A stretch of DNA of 64,000 nt, from NCBI RefSeq assembly GCF_018141005.1, contig NZ_CP046581.1, positions 62,001 to 126,000 of the forward strand. Reading direction: 5' to 3'. The notes under the pieces are model-generated. The model did no database searches and had not been told where the DNA came from. It saw nothing but the letters and a program-made list of their open reading frames with translations. Made by a program: the position numbers and the translations under genes. The stretch is from Erwinia sp. E602 (GTDB lineage: Bacteria > Pseudomonadota > Gammaproteobacteria > Enterobacterales > Enterobacteriaceae). Positions 42,077 to 50,610 of this stretch are shown piece by piece (position 1 is the first letter of the stretch; each line of letters starts with the position of its first letter).

Positions 42077-42829
42077 TTACAGATGTGAACGCACATTGCC
42101 GCTGAACATGCCACCGCGAAAAACGTTTGCCGCCGGATCGGTGGTGAAAAGAACCAGGTCACTGCTTTCCCGGGCGATGATCGGGTGGCGGGTCTGATCC
42201 TCAATAATCACGCTTTCACCCGCCCCGAGAGTGATATCGCCGATCTCCGCGCTGCCCGCGAACAGATACAGCAGCCGTACGGCGCTGCTGACCGGAACCG
42301 GTGGCAGCATCAGCGTATGGTCTTTTTCCAGCCGGGTATCCTGCAGCCAGGTCTGAGAGCGGAAAATTAACGGTGCGTTATCGGGGCCGGCAAGGGTTCT
42401 CCAGCTATTTTCACTGTAAGGCGTGCCGACGTCGTGAAACTGCACCTGCGGCACCAGCCCGCTTTCGGCCGGGCGCACGAAGATCTGCAAACAGCGCATT
42501 GTCTCGCCGGGGTTACCCGGAATGTGTTCTTCATGCTGAAAACGGTGGCCCGCGTTCATCAGCATCAGCCGCGTACTGGAGAGCTCTTCTTCATTACCGA
42601 CCGAATCAAGGTGCAGCATGCGCCCTTCACGAATATAAGTGAGGATCTCATCATCCCGGTGCGGATGCATGGCAATCACCGTACCGGGTTTAACGTTAGC
42701 CTGGTCGATTCGTCCAATCGTCCCGATACCACTGTCATCTGATGCCAGGACCTTGCCCGGCCAGAGAATATCAATACCAAAGCCGCCCGAGCCATGCAGG
42801 TGCTTACTGCTGTTTTCAATTTTAATCAT
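42077..42829 (-). CDS. Pirin-family bicupin protein
   Basis: The 250-residue protein has the two cupin barrels of the pirin/YhhW family. The N-terminal barrel holds the metal motif MHPHRDDEILTYIREG and a later GHRFQHEEH; the C-terminal one is degenerate. Related YhhW has quercetinase activity, so an oxygenase or redox-sensor role is possible. The ATG at 42829 begins the conserved region. The isochorismatase-like gene lies just upstream on the same strand, and both are likely controlled by the divergent LysR at 43658. Confidence 0.87.
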   Translation of the reverse strand: MIKIENSSKHLHGSGGFGIDILWPGKVLASDDSGIGTIGRIDQANVKPGTVIAMHPHRDDEILTYIREGRMLHLDSVGNEEELSSTRLMLMNAGHRFQHEEHIPGNPGETMRCLQIFVRPAESGLVPQVQFHDVGTPYSENSWRTLAGPDNAPLIFRSQTWLQDTRLEKDHTLMLPPVPVSSAVRLLYLFAGSAEIGDITLGAGESVIIEDQTRHPIIARESSDLVLFTTDPAANVFRGGMFSGNVRSHL

Positions 42830-42912
42830 TACCGTCACATTCTCATCTTTCCGGGTGGTGCGGCGCAGGCGGTAACCCACCTGCGCAGGCTCCCACCGGT
42901 TTCAGCTGCTGT

Positions 42913-43494
42913 TTACTGGAAAGATTCCATCAACACCTGAACCAGCTGACCACCCTGTGGTGTCGCCCAGGTGCCTGCCAGCTCCGCGATCAGCTGATTG
43001 GTGGTAGTCAGCGTGATGCCGTTTTTGTCCATGCGGCGCAGCGCAATATCATCCGCCATGCGGGTCGGAGATGCACCGCCATCGGCAACAACCTGCACAT
43101 CAAAACCTGCCGCCGCGAGGGTCAGCGCCGGGTAGACCGTACAGACGTCATTGGTCACCCCCGCAATAATCAGTTTTTTCCGACCCGTGGCCTGTACCGC
43201 AGCGGCAAAGTGCTCATCGTCCATGGCATTGACGATGCCCAGACGTTTAATGCGCGCAGCGAACGCGGCGGGCAGGATAGTTTGCAGTTCCTCCAGCAGC
43301 GGCCCCTGCGCATGTTCTTCCATGCTGGACGTCAACACTACCGGCATATTCAGGATCGCGGCTGATTTTGCCAGCATCAGCGCATTGCGCTTCAGCTCGT
43401 CGAAGGGCATGGATTTAGCCCAACCCATAGTGCCAACCTGATGATCGATTAACAGCATGGCGGCGTTATCAGCGGTGAATTGTTCTGAGCGCAT
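42913..43494 (-). CDS. Isochorismatase-family hydrolase (YcaC-like)
   Basis: The 193-residue cysteine hydrolase has the catalytic D17 (LLIDHQVG) and C118 (GVTNDVCTVYPALTLAAAGF), with a cis-peptide region before the cysteine. YcaC and related proteins act on unknown amides. The ATG at 43494 has GAGGATAG upstream; an earlier TTG is less likely. It shares its strand with the pirin gene 83 bp downstream, and a LysR gene is divergent. Confidence 0.87.
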   Translation of the reverse strand: MRSEQFTADNAAMLLIDHQVGTMGWAKSMPFDELKRNALMLAKSAAILNMPVVLTSSMEEHAQGPLLEELQTILPAAFAARIKRLGIVNAMDDEHFAAAVQATGRKKLIIAGVTNDVCTVYPALTLAAAGFDVQVVADGGASPTRMADDIALRRMDKNGITLTTTNQLIAELAGTWATPQGGQLVQVLMESFQ

Positions 43495-43605
43495 TGTCTC
43501 TATCCTCAATGTATGTTCAATGGTTGACCTGAAGCGTTATCAGACCGGCTGGCAGGCGTTTTCGTCTATCTCCTGCGAATGAACAAAGTATAAGCTGCCA
43601 ATTTT

Positions 43606-43641
43606 TGGAATAAATAGCTAAAATCGAAATTGAATATTCCA
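43606..43641. promoter_or_regulatory. Possible LysR site TGGAATA...TATTCCA
   Basis: A 7-bp perfect inverted repeat (43606-43612 and 43635-43641) spans 36 bp in the AT-rich gap between the divergent LysR and isochorismatase genes. It ends 16 bases before the LysR start. The spacing is long for one LysR box. Confidence 0.35.
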
Positions 43642-43657
43642 CTGATGGCACAATAAA

Positions 43658-44557
43658 ATGGAACTGCTGAATCACATGTCTTACTTTGTCGAGGTCGTCA
43701 AAGCGCGCAGTTTTCGCCGGGCGGCAGAGGCGCTCGGCATGCCAAACTCCACACTGTCGCGCAAGATCAATGAGCTTGAACAGCATATTGGCCTGAGGCT
43801 GTTACACCGGACGACGCGAAAGATTGAGCTGACCGAAGCCGGACAGGTTTACTACCAGCGCAGCCGCCGGATTATTGAGGAAGCGCGACTGGCACATGAA
43901 CAGCTGGGAGCCATTCTTGCCCAACCGCAGGGCATATTGCGGGTCTCGTTACCGGCAGATTTCGCGGTACTGATGCTGACGCCGCTGATCAAGGCGTTTG
44001 CAGAGCACTATCCGGGGATCGGCTTCGACCTTGATTTAACGCCGCGCAACGTTGACCTGGTATCTGAACCCTATGATTTAGCGATCCGCATGGGCAGCCT
44101 GCCTGATTCAGGCCTGATCGCGCGCAAGCTCGGCGCGCTTTCCCGCAGCCTCTATGCCTCACCAGACTATTTAGAGCTGAACGGCACGCCCGGTAACCCG
44201 CAGGCGCTGGACCAGCATCAGTGCCTGGTGATGCGCCAGGACAAACCCGCGCACTGGCATCTGCACCGCCATGAGGAGCGAATCAGCGTCAGAGCCAGCG
44301 GGCGATTTCAGATGAACAGTATCGGCATGATGCGCCGCCTGGCCGCGATGGGTGCGGGTATTGCGGTACTGGCCGACAGCATTGTCGAAGAAGACGTACA
44401 GAACAACAAACTGATCAGGATCTTACCCGGTTGGGCAGCCGATCCAGTAACGATTTATGCCCTGACCGAAACGCGACTGTTGCCCGCAAAAACGCAGCTG
44501 TTCATCGCGTTTCTGCGTGAAAAACTGAGTGGCGCAGTGGACAACTGCGCGACCTGA
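43658..44557 (+). CDS. LysR-family transcriptional regulator (CrgA/PecT-like)
   Basis: The 299-residue protein has the LysR HTH at about 4-62 (HMSYFVEVVKARSFRRAAEALGMPNSTLSRKINELEQHIG) and the LPADFAVLMLTPLIKAFAEHYPGIGFDLDLTPRNVDLVSEPYDLAIRMG effector start typical of the CrgA subgroup. It is divergent from the isochorismatase-pirin pair and probably controls it. The start ATG has only weak ribosome-binding potential, but no alternative precedes the HTH. Confidence 0.88.
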   Translation: MELLNHMSYFVEVVKARSFRRAAEALGMPNSTLSRKINELEQHIGLRLLHRTTRKIELTEAGQVYYQRSRRIIEEARLAHEQLGAILAQPQGILRVSLPADFAVLMLTPLIKAFAEHYPGIGFDLDLTPRNVDLVSEPYDLAIRMGSLPDSGLIARKLGALSRSLYASPDYLELNGTPGNPQALDQHQCLVMRQDKPAHWHLHRHEERISVRASGRFQMNSIGMMRRLAAMGAGIAVLADSIVEEDVQNNKLIRILPGWAADPVTIYALTETRLLPAKTQLFIAFLREKLSGAVDNCAT

Positions 44558-44716
44558 TGACCCGGGTGCCGGGCGTGAAGTTAATCATTGAGCATACGCC
44601 GGCAGACAAGACCATTGCCGCCATTGCTGGCATAAACGCAATACCCGTAATGTGGCGCCTCTCTGGCTACGTGAACAAATCTTCCGGGCCAGCAAAATGC
44701 TCTGAAACCATTACGG

Positions 44717-45415
44717 CTACAGCCCTGACGTTTGCAGCCAGGTATAAACAGACCGTGCAAGCTCCCGGGGGGTTTCCAGCGGGATCAGGTGACCACTTCC
44801 TTCGATAACATGAACGTCACATCCGAAGCAGTCCGCGAGTTCCGCCGCCTCCTCATCGGACCGGAGCTGATCCTGACCTGCTGCGACCACCATCACCGGG
44901 ATGGAAACCGGCCTGAGGGTGATGCCGTTACGCTCCAGTCCGGACTGTGTTCTGAACACCTCCGCGCCGAGTCGTTTCCCCATCTCACGAACTTTCTGAA
45001 TTAACGCGGCATCACCGTGACGGGAAGGGTGGAGAGACCTTTTGACCGCGCCGGGGCTGATGCCCTTAAAGTCTCCGGAAAGTGCGACACGGGAAGCGGC
45101 TTCAAGCCGCGCGCGCTGTTCAGGTGAATCCTCGCGCAGGGAGGTGGCAATCAGGATCATGCCTGCTGTGCGCTGGGGAAATGCCTCGGCGACTGCCCGT
45201 GCTACATAGCCACCTAACGAAAAGCCAGCAAGAACAAAGCGCTCCGGAAGTCCACCGGCAATATGGCCAGCCATTTCCGCTATGGTCTGACCCTGGCTCA
45301 GGCTTGCCCTGATAAAACGACGGCTGTCCGGATAGACGCTGATAAACTCATCCCACAGCGTCTCGTCGAGCATAAATCCCGGGATAAGTACGACAGGTAG
45401 CTGCTCTTGTTGCAT
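44717..45415 (-). CDS. Alpha/beta-hydrolase-fold esterase or related enzyme
   Basis: The 232-residue cytoplasmic protein has VLIPGFMLDETLWDEF (oxyanion region), the nucleophile elbow GFSLGGYVA, an acid in VAAGQDQL and a histidine in EGSGHLIPLE, a full catalytic triad. It resembles small BioH/RsbQ-type hydrolases. The start at 45415 has GAGGA upstream; a longer frame overlaps hpaR. It lies 28 bases downstream of hpaR on the same strand, so it may be co-transcribed, but it is not a known part of the 4-hydroxyphenylacetate pathway. Confidence 0.83.
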   Translation of the reverse strand: MQQEQLPVVLIPGFMLDETLWDEFISVYPDSRRFIRASLSQGQTIAEMAGHIAGGLPERFVLAGFSLGGYVARAVAEAFPQRTAGMILIATSLREDSPEQRARLEAASRVALSGDFKGISPGAVKRSLHPSRHGDAALIQKVREMGKRLGAEVFRTQSGLERNGITLRPVSIPVMVVAAGQDQLRSDEEAAELADCFGCDVHVIEGSGHLIPLETPRELARSVYTWLQTSGL

Positions 45416-45443
45416 TGGGGCGGTCCTCAGGCTGGAATTAAAA

Positions 45444-45896
45444 TCAAGACTGCAACGTGGCATCGTCCTCCTGCGTCCCTTCCCCGCCGTTCAGAGCATT
45501 AAACTCCTGCAGCAGTTGTCTGAGCTGCTGCATTTTTTGCGGGCCAAACTGCTGCTCAATCTGCCGGTAACCGGCGTCAACCTCATGACAGGCCTGCTGA
45601 TAGAGCGTCTGCCCCGCCGGGGTCAGCGAAGCGAACAGTTTACGCTGATCGTTCAGCGGTTTCAGTCGCAGTACCAGGCCATCCCGCTCCAGGCGGGTGA
45701 GGATGCCGGTCAGGCTCGGGCGCAGCACGCAGGCCTGCTGCGCCAGCGCGTGAAAGTCAAGCGACCGGTGTTCAGCGAGGATGCGAATAATCCGCCACTG
45801 CTGCTCGGTCAGGTTATGACGGTTGAGGATCGGGCGAAAGTAGCCCATCGCCGTCTCGCGTGCCTGAAGTAAAGCAATTGTCAGGGAATCGGTCAT
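45444..45896 (-). CDS. hpaR: HpaR, MarR-family repressor of the 4-HPA cluster
   Basis: The 150-residue protein matches E. coli HpaR closely: DSLTIALLQARE.AM.YFRPI..RHNLTEQQWRI.RILAE at the N-terminus and LRPSLTGILTR.ERDGLVLRLKP.NDQRKL in the winged HTH. It represses the hpaGEDFHI operon and itself; 4-hydroxyphenylacetate and 3-hydroxyphenylacetate relieve it in E. coli. The start at 45896 follows the family. The C-terminal tail is slightly different. Its predicted operators lie in the divergent region towards hpaG. Confidence 0.95.
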   Translation of the reverse strand: MTDSLTIALLQARETAMGYFRPILNRHNLTEQQWRIIRILAEHRSLDFHALAQQACVLRPSLTGILTRLERDGLVLRLKPLNDQRKLFASLTPAGQTLYQQACHEVDAGYRQIEQQFGPQKMQQLRQLLQEFNALNGGEGTQEDDATLQS

Positions 45897-46002
45897 CTCG
45901 GTCGCGCTCTGCGGTAGGGGATTGGCTCTACCGGGAGTATACGGCCTGACGGCGCTGACCGCCCGGATTTTTGTGAACAAACGCGCCCAAAAAAACCCTA
46001 TC

Positions 46003-46016
46003 GTTAACATATTAAC
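46003..46016. promoter_or_regulatory. HpaR operator candidate near the hpaR promoter
   Basis: GTTAA-CATA-TTAAC, an inverted repeat that resembles the HpaR site OPR2 next to the hpaR promoter of E. coli. A related inverted version occurs at 46189-46202 next to hpaG. Confidence 0.6.
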
Positions 46017-46017
46017 A

Positions 46018-46035
46018 AAGTGACGCTCATCACAA
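46018..46035. promoter_or_regulatory. CRP site candidate
   Basis: AGTGA-N6-TCACA (46019-46034) fits the CRP consensus TGTGA-N6-TCACA with one mismatch. Catabolite control by CRP is known for the hpaG promoter of E. coli; here the site is next to the hpaR-side operator, so the geometry may differ. Confidence 0.55.
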
Positions 46036-46188
46036 TTTAAATAACAAAAAATTAACAATCAGTGCGCAATACCACCCGTAACTCCACCTGACAGGGCCTG
46101 TCACGGCTTTACAGCACCCCCGGCAACGTTGTTGATCCCCGTTTCCACGATATTGACCCGCTGAACGCAAACGATCTGATAACCGATC

Positions 46189-46202
46189 ATTAATATGTTA
46201 AC
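46189..46202. promoter_or_regulatory. HpaR operator candidate near the hpaG promoter
   Basis: ATTAATATGTTAAC contains TTAATATGTTAA, the reverse complement of TTAACATATTAA in the other site. It lies 39 bases before the hpaG start, consistent with repression of the main catabolic operon. Confidence 0.6.
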
Positions 46203-46240
46203 GAAGTGGCAAAGGCGTTACCCCAGAACAAGGAATAATG

Positions 46241-47521
46241 ATGAAACGATCCGTTTTTTCCGTTGCCCTCAACCATCACTCACAAATCGACGCGTGGGCC
46301 GACCGCTTCCGCCAGCCGCCTTATCAGCAACCGCCGCAGTCACCGGTGTGGTTTATCAAGCCGCGTAATACCCACCGCCGCAGCGGCGATGCCATAAGCC
46401 TTGCCGGGCTGCCCACCTTCAGCGGCGGTACGCTGGCGGTGGCGATCGGGAAAACGGCGCGTAAGGTCACGGTGGCGCAGGCCGCAGGCTGTATCAGCGG
46501 GTATGCGCTGGCTAACGAGGTCAGCCTGGCGGAAGAGAGTTTTTACCGGCCGGCGATCGCGGCCAAGTGCCGCGACGGCTTCTGTCCGCTGGGCGAAACC
46601 GTGCCGCTGGCCGACGCCAGCGCGCTGGACATCATTACCGAGATCAACGGCGTGGTAGTGCAGTGCTGGTCCACCTCTGAGCTGCAGCGCGGGGCCGCAG
46701 CGCTGATCGCCGCATTAAGCGATTTCGTAACGCTGCAGCCGGGCGACCTGATCCTGCTCGGCACCCCGCAGCAGCGCGTGGCCGTTAACGACGGGGACGA
46801 GGTGGTGATTAAGGCCGCCGGCCTGCCGCCGCTGCGTAACACCTTTACCCGCACGGCCGACGCCACGACCCAGCCGGACGGCCACCCGACCTTCTTCGCA
46901 CTCGGCCTCAACTACGCCGATCACGCCAGCGAGCTGGATTTTACGCCGCCCGCGGAGCCGCTGGTGTTTATCAAAGCGCCGAACAGCATCACCGGTGATA
47001 ACGCCGTCAGCGTGCGCCCGGACAACGTCGGCTACATGCACTACGAGGCCGAACTGGTGGTGGTGATCGGCAAAACCGCGCGCAGCGTCAGCCGCGAGCG
47101 GGCGCTGGAGTACGTACAGGGCTACACGCTGTGCAACGACTACGCGATCCGCGACTACCTGGAAAACTACTACCGCCCCAACCTGCGGGTGAAAAGCCGC
47201 GACACGCTGACCCCGCTGCACGCCGGCCTGGTGCCGCGCCGCGACGTACCCGACGCGCAGAATCTGTGGCTGAAGACCTGGGTTAACGGCGAGCTGCGGC
47301 AGTCGGGCAACACCCGCGACATGGTATTCGACGTGCCGTTTCTGGTGGCGTACCTCAGCGAAATTATGACCCTGCAGCCGGGGGATATGATCGCCACCGG
47401 CACGCCGAAAGGGCTGGCCGACGTGCGGCCCGGCGATGAGGTGGTGGTGGAGATCGAAGGCGTCGGCCGCCTGGTTAATCATATCGTCAGCGAACAACAG
47501 TTTGAGGAGAGCCTGCAATGA
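46241..47521 (+). CDS. hpaG: HpaG, bifunctional isomerase/decarboxylase
   Basis: The 426-residue protein has two fumarylacetoacetase-like domains joined in tandem (about 1-200 and 220-426), as in enterobacterial HpaG (HpaG1-HpaG2). It decarboxylates 5-oxo-pent-3-ene-1,2,5-tricarboxylate and isomerises the product to 2-oxohept-3-ene-1,7-dioate. Conserved blocks are ALANEVSLAEESFYRPAIAAKCRDGFCP, GLNYADHASELDF and NDYAIRDYLENYYRPNLRVKSRDTLTP with metal-binding Glu/Asp. It overlaps hpaE by four bases (ATGA). ATG 46241 is preferred over 46238. Confidence 0.95.
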   Translation: MKRSVFSVALNHHSQIDAWADRFRQPPYQQPPQSPVWFIKPRNTHRRSGDAISLAGLPTFSGGTLAVAIGKTARKVTVAQAAGCISGYALANEVSLAEESFYRPAIAAKCRDGFCPLGETVPLADASALDIITEINGVVVQCWSTSELQRGAAALIAALSDFVTLQPGDLILLGTPQQRVAVNDGDEVVIKAAGLPPLRNTFTRTADATTQPDGHPTFFALGLNYADHASELDFTPPAEPLVFIKAPNSITGDNAVSVRPDNVGYMHYEAELVVVIGKTARSVSRERALEYVQGYTLCNDYAIRDYLENYYRPNLRVKSRDTLTPLHAGLVPRRDVPDAQNLWLKTWVNGELRQSGNTRDMVFDVPFLVAYLSEIMTLQPGDMIATGTPKGLADVRPGDEVVVEIEGVGRLVNHIVSEQQFEESLQ

Positions 47522-48972
47522 ACAGGATAGACCACTGGATCGACGGCAAACGCGTGGCCAGCGCGGAGTACTTCACCACCAGCAACCCGGCCACCGGCGA
47601 GGTGCTGGCCGAGGTCGCCTCCGGCGGCGAGCGGGAGATCCACCAGGCGGTAGACGCGGCGAAGCGGGCCTTCCCGAAATGGGCCAATACGCCGATGAAG
47701 GAGCGTGCGCGTCTGATGCGCCGGCTTGGCGAGCTGATCGATGAAAACGTGCCGGAGATTGCCGCGCTGGAAACCGCCGATACCGGCCTGCCGATCCACC
47801 AGACAAAAAACGTGCTGATCCCGCGCGCCTCGCACAACTTCGAATTTTTTGCCGGGATCTGCCAGCAGATGAACGGCCGCAGCTACCCGGTCGACGACCA
47901 GATGCTCAACTACACGCTGGTGCAGCCGGTCGGCGTCTGCGCGCTGGTGTCGCCGTGGAACGTGCCCTTTATGACCGCCACCTGGAAAACCGCCCCCTGC
48001 CTGGCGCTGGGTAACACCGCGGTGCTGAAGATGTCCGAACTGTCGCCGCTCACCGCCGACCGGCTGGGCGAGCTGGCGCTGGAGGCCGGCATCCCCGCCG
48101 GGGTGCTGAACGTGGTGCAGGGTTACGGGGCCACCGCCGGTGATGCGCTGGTGCGCCACCACGACGTGCGCGCCATCTCCTTCACCGGCGGCACCGTCAC
48201 CGGGCGCAGGATTATGCAGAGCGCCGGGCTGAAGAAGTATTCAATGGAGCTGGGCGGCAAATCGCCGGTGCTGATCTTCGAGGACGCCGACATCGAGCGC
48301 GCGCTGGACGCCGCGCTGTTCACCATCTTTTCGCTGAACGGCGAGCGCTGCACCGCCGGCTCGCGCATCTTTATCCAGCAGAGCATCTACCCCGAGTTTG
48401 TTAAGCGTTTTGCGGAGCGCGCCAACCGCCTGCGCGTCGGCGACCCGACCGATCCGCAAACCCAGGTGGGTTCGATGATCACGCAGCAGCACTGGGAAAA
48501 GGTCACCGGCTATATCCGCCTCGGCATTGATGAAGGCGCAAAACTGGTGGCCGGTGGCCCGGACCGCCCGGCCGGGTTATCCCATGGCAACTTTCTGCGC
48601 CCTACCGTACTGGCCGACGTGGATAACCGCATGCGCGTGGCGCAGGAGGAGATCTTCGGTCCGGTGGCCTGCCTGCTGCCGTTTAAAGACGAGGCCGAAG
48701 GCCTGCGGCTGGCCAACGACGTGGAGTACGGCCTCGCCTCCTACATCTGGACCCGGGACATCAGTAAGGTACTGCGCCTCGCCCACCATATTGAAGCCGG
48801 GATGGTGTTCGTCAACACGCAGAACGTCCGCGACCTGCGCCAGCCGTTCGGCGGCGTTAAAGCCTCCGGCACCGGCCGCGAAGGCGGTGAGTACAGCTTC
48901 GAGGTGTTCGCCGAGATGAAAAACGTCTGCATCTCGATGGGCAATCACCCCATCCCGAAATGGGGCGTCTGA
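47518..48972 (+). CDS. hpaE: HpaE, 5-carboxymethyl-2-hydroxymuconate semialdehyde dehydrogenase
   Basis: The 484-residue aldehyde dehydrogenase follows the family throughout: PWNVPFMTATWKTAPCLALGNTAVLKMSE (cofactor binding), ISFTGGTVTGR, ELGGKSP (catalytic Glu) and NGERCTAGSR (catalytic Cys). It oxidises the ring-opened semialdehyde to the tricarboxylate used by HpaG, with NAD. It overlaps hpaG, so translation is coupled. A 122-bp gap separates it from hpaD, longer than other gaps in the operon. Confidence 0.95.
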   Translation: MNRIDHWIDGKRVASAEYFTTSNPATGEVLAEVASGGEREIHQAVDAAKRAFPKWANTPMKERARLMRRLGELIDENVPEIAALETADTGLPIHQTKNVLIPRASHNFEFFAGICQQMNGRSYPVDDQMLNYTLVQPVGVCALVSPWNVPFMTATWKTAPCLALGNTAVLKMSELSPLTADRLGELALEAGIPAGVLNVVQGYGATAGDALVRHHDVRAISFTGGTVTGRRIMQSAGLKKYSMELGGKSPVLIFEDADIERALDAALFTIFSLNGERCTAGSRIFIQQSIYPEFVKRFAERANRLRVGDPTDPQTQVGSMITQQHWEKVTGYIRLGIDEGAKLVAGGPDRPAGLSHGNFLRPTVLADVDNRMRVAQEEIFGPVACLLPFKDEAEGLRLANDVEYGLASYIWTRDISKVLRLAHHIEAGMVFVNTQNVRDLRQPFGGVKASGTGREGGEYSFEVFAEMKNVCISMGNHPIPKWGV

Positions 48973-49094
48973 CGTTTGCCAGCGGCAACGCGCCGGTGCC
49001 CACCGGGCAGTCGCTGTCCCCTGAAACAGAGCACGTCACGCATCACTGCCGCCCCTGACCGGGCGGCCCGATCTGACCCTGAAGAGAACCGACT

Positions 49095-50168
49095 ATGACG
49101 ACAACAACCCTGACCACCACCCTGCCGCCGCCGGATATTCTGCGCTGCGCCTATATGGAAATGCAGGTCACCGACCTGAAAAAATCCCGCGAGTTTTACG
49201 TCGATGTTCTCGGCCTGCACGTTACCGCCGAAGATGACAAAACCCTCTATCTGCGCACAATGGAGGAGTTTATTCACCACAACCTGGTGCTGCGCGAAGG
49301 GCCGGTGGCGGCGGTGGCCGCCTTTGCGTACCGGGTGCGCAGCCCGCAGGACGTCGACCGCGCCGAAGCGTATTTCCAGGCGCTGGGCTGTAAAACCGAG
49401 CGCCGCGCCGGCGGCTTCGTCAGGGGCATCGGCGACGCGGTGCGCGTGGAGGACCCGCTCGGCTTCCCGTACGAATTCTTCTGTGAGGTTGAGCACGTTG
49501 AGCGGCTGGCCTGGCGCTACGAACTCTATACCCCCGGTGCGCTGGTGCGCCTTGACCACTTTAACCAGATCACCCCGGACGTGCCGCGGGCGGTGGCGTA
49601 TATCCAGGGGCTGGGCTTTCGCGTCACCGAAGATATCCGCGATGCCAGCGGCGTGGTCTACGCCGCCTGGGTGCGGCGTAAATCCACGGTGCACGACACC
49701 GCGATGACCGGGGGTGCCGGACCGCGCATGCACCATATCGCCTTCGCCACCCACGAAAAGCACAACATCCTGGCGATCTGCGACAAGCTCGGCGCGCTGC
49801 GCCGGTCAGACGCCATCGAACGCGGCCCAGGCCGGCACGGCGTCTCCAACGCCTTCTACCTCTACATCCGCGACCCGGACGGGCACCGCATTGAGATCTA
49901 CACCCAGGACTACTACACCGGCGACCCGGATAACCCGCTGGTGAGCTGGGACGTGCACGACAACCAGCGCCGCGACTGGTGGGGCAACCCGGTGGTGCCG
50001 AGCTGGTACAGCGAAGGCTCGCGGGTGCTGAGGCTGGACGGCACGCCGCAGCCGGTGGTGGAGCGCAGCGATCCCAGCGAGATGGCGGTGACCATTGGTG
50101 CCGACGGTTTCTCTTACACCCGCAAGGGCGATACCGAGCAGGGCTTTAAGCTCGGCAATACCCTGTAA
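49095..50168 (+). CDS. hpaD: HpaD, homoprotocatechuate 2,3-dioxygenase of the VOC type
   Basis: At 357 residues it is much longer than E. coli HpaD (about 280, LigB type) and has a different fold. It matches the type I extradiol homoprotocatechuate dioxygenase of Brevibacterium fuscum and Arthrobacter MndD. The metal ligands H155 (VRLDHFNQ), H214 (RMHHIAF) and E267 (HRIEIYT) and the acid/base H200, N157 and Y257 fall at the same residue numbers. The metal may be Fe(II) or Mn(II). It opens 3,4-dihydroxyphenylacetate next to the 3-carbon. Its position in the cluster equals that of the usual hpaD, so it replaces it. Confidence 0.95.
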   Translation: MTTTTLTTTLPPPDILRCAYMEMQVTDLKKSREFYVDVLGLHVTAEDDKTLYLRTMEEFIHHNLVLREGPVAAVAAFAYRVRSPQDVDRAEAYFQALGCKTERRAGGFVRGIGDAVRVEDPLGFPYEFFCEVEHVERLAWRYELYTPGALVRLDHFNQITPDVPRAVAYIQGLGFRVTEDIRDASGVVYAAWVRRKSTVHDTAMTGGAGPRMHHIAFATHEKHNILAICDKLGALRRSDAIERGPGRHGVSNAFYLYIRDPDGHRIEIYTQDYYTGDPDNPLVSWDVHDNQRRDWWGNPVVPSWYSEGSRVLRLDGTPQPVVERSDPSEMAVTIGADGFSYTRKGDTEQGFKLGNTL

Positions 50169-50213
50169 TCAGCAGGCGCTGACGCCAGGCCAGCGCCTCA
50201 CCCGGAGCCTGTT

Positions 50214-50600
50214 ATGCCGCATTTTATTACCGAATGTACCGACAATATCCGCCAGCAGGCGCAGCTGCCGGCGCTGTTTGCGCAGGTCAGCCTGCTGCTG
50301 GCCGGCAGCGGCCTGTTTCCGCTGGGCGGCATCCGCAGCCGCGCCCACTGGATCGACACCTGGCAGATGGCGGACGGCCGGCACGACTACGCCTTTGTGC
50401 ATATGACGCTGAAAATCGGCCATGGCCGCACGCCGGACCAGCTGCAGCCGGTGATGAACGACCTGTTTGCCCTGATTAAAACGCATTTTGCCCCGCTGAT
50501 GGCCGAACGTTACCTGGCGCTGTCGCTGGCGGTGGAGGAACTGCCCGAAGTGCTCAACTTTAAACAGAACAACGTTCACGCACTGTTCCGCAAGGATTAA
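50214..50600 (+). CDS. hpaF: HpaF, 5-carboxymethyl-2-hydroxymuconate isomerase
   Basis: The 128-residue protein follows the CHMI family: [19 protein letters not shown] with the catalytic N-terminal Pro2 after methionine removal, and [21 protein letters not shown] further on. It isomerises the 2-hydroxymuconate to the 2-oxo form as a trimer related to tautomerases. It lies 45 bases past hpaD, and the hpaH start is ten bases past its stop. Confidence 0.93.
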   Translation: MPHFITECTDNIRQQAQLPALFAQVSLLLAGSGLFPLGGIRSRAHWIDTWQMADGRHDYAFVHMTLKIGHGRTPDQLQPVMNDLFALIKTHFAPLMAERYLALSLAVEELPEVLNFKQNNVHALFRKD

Positions 50601-50610
50601 GGAGCCCGTT

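Noticed and set aside
44557..44808. An 83-codon frame past the LysR gene at 43658
   Set aside because: It runs antisense into the alpha/beta hydrolase and has no family features.
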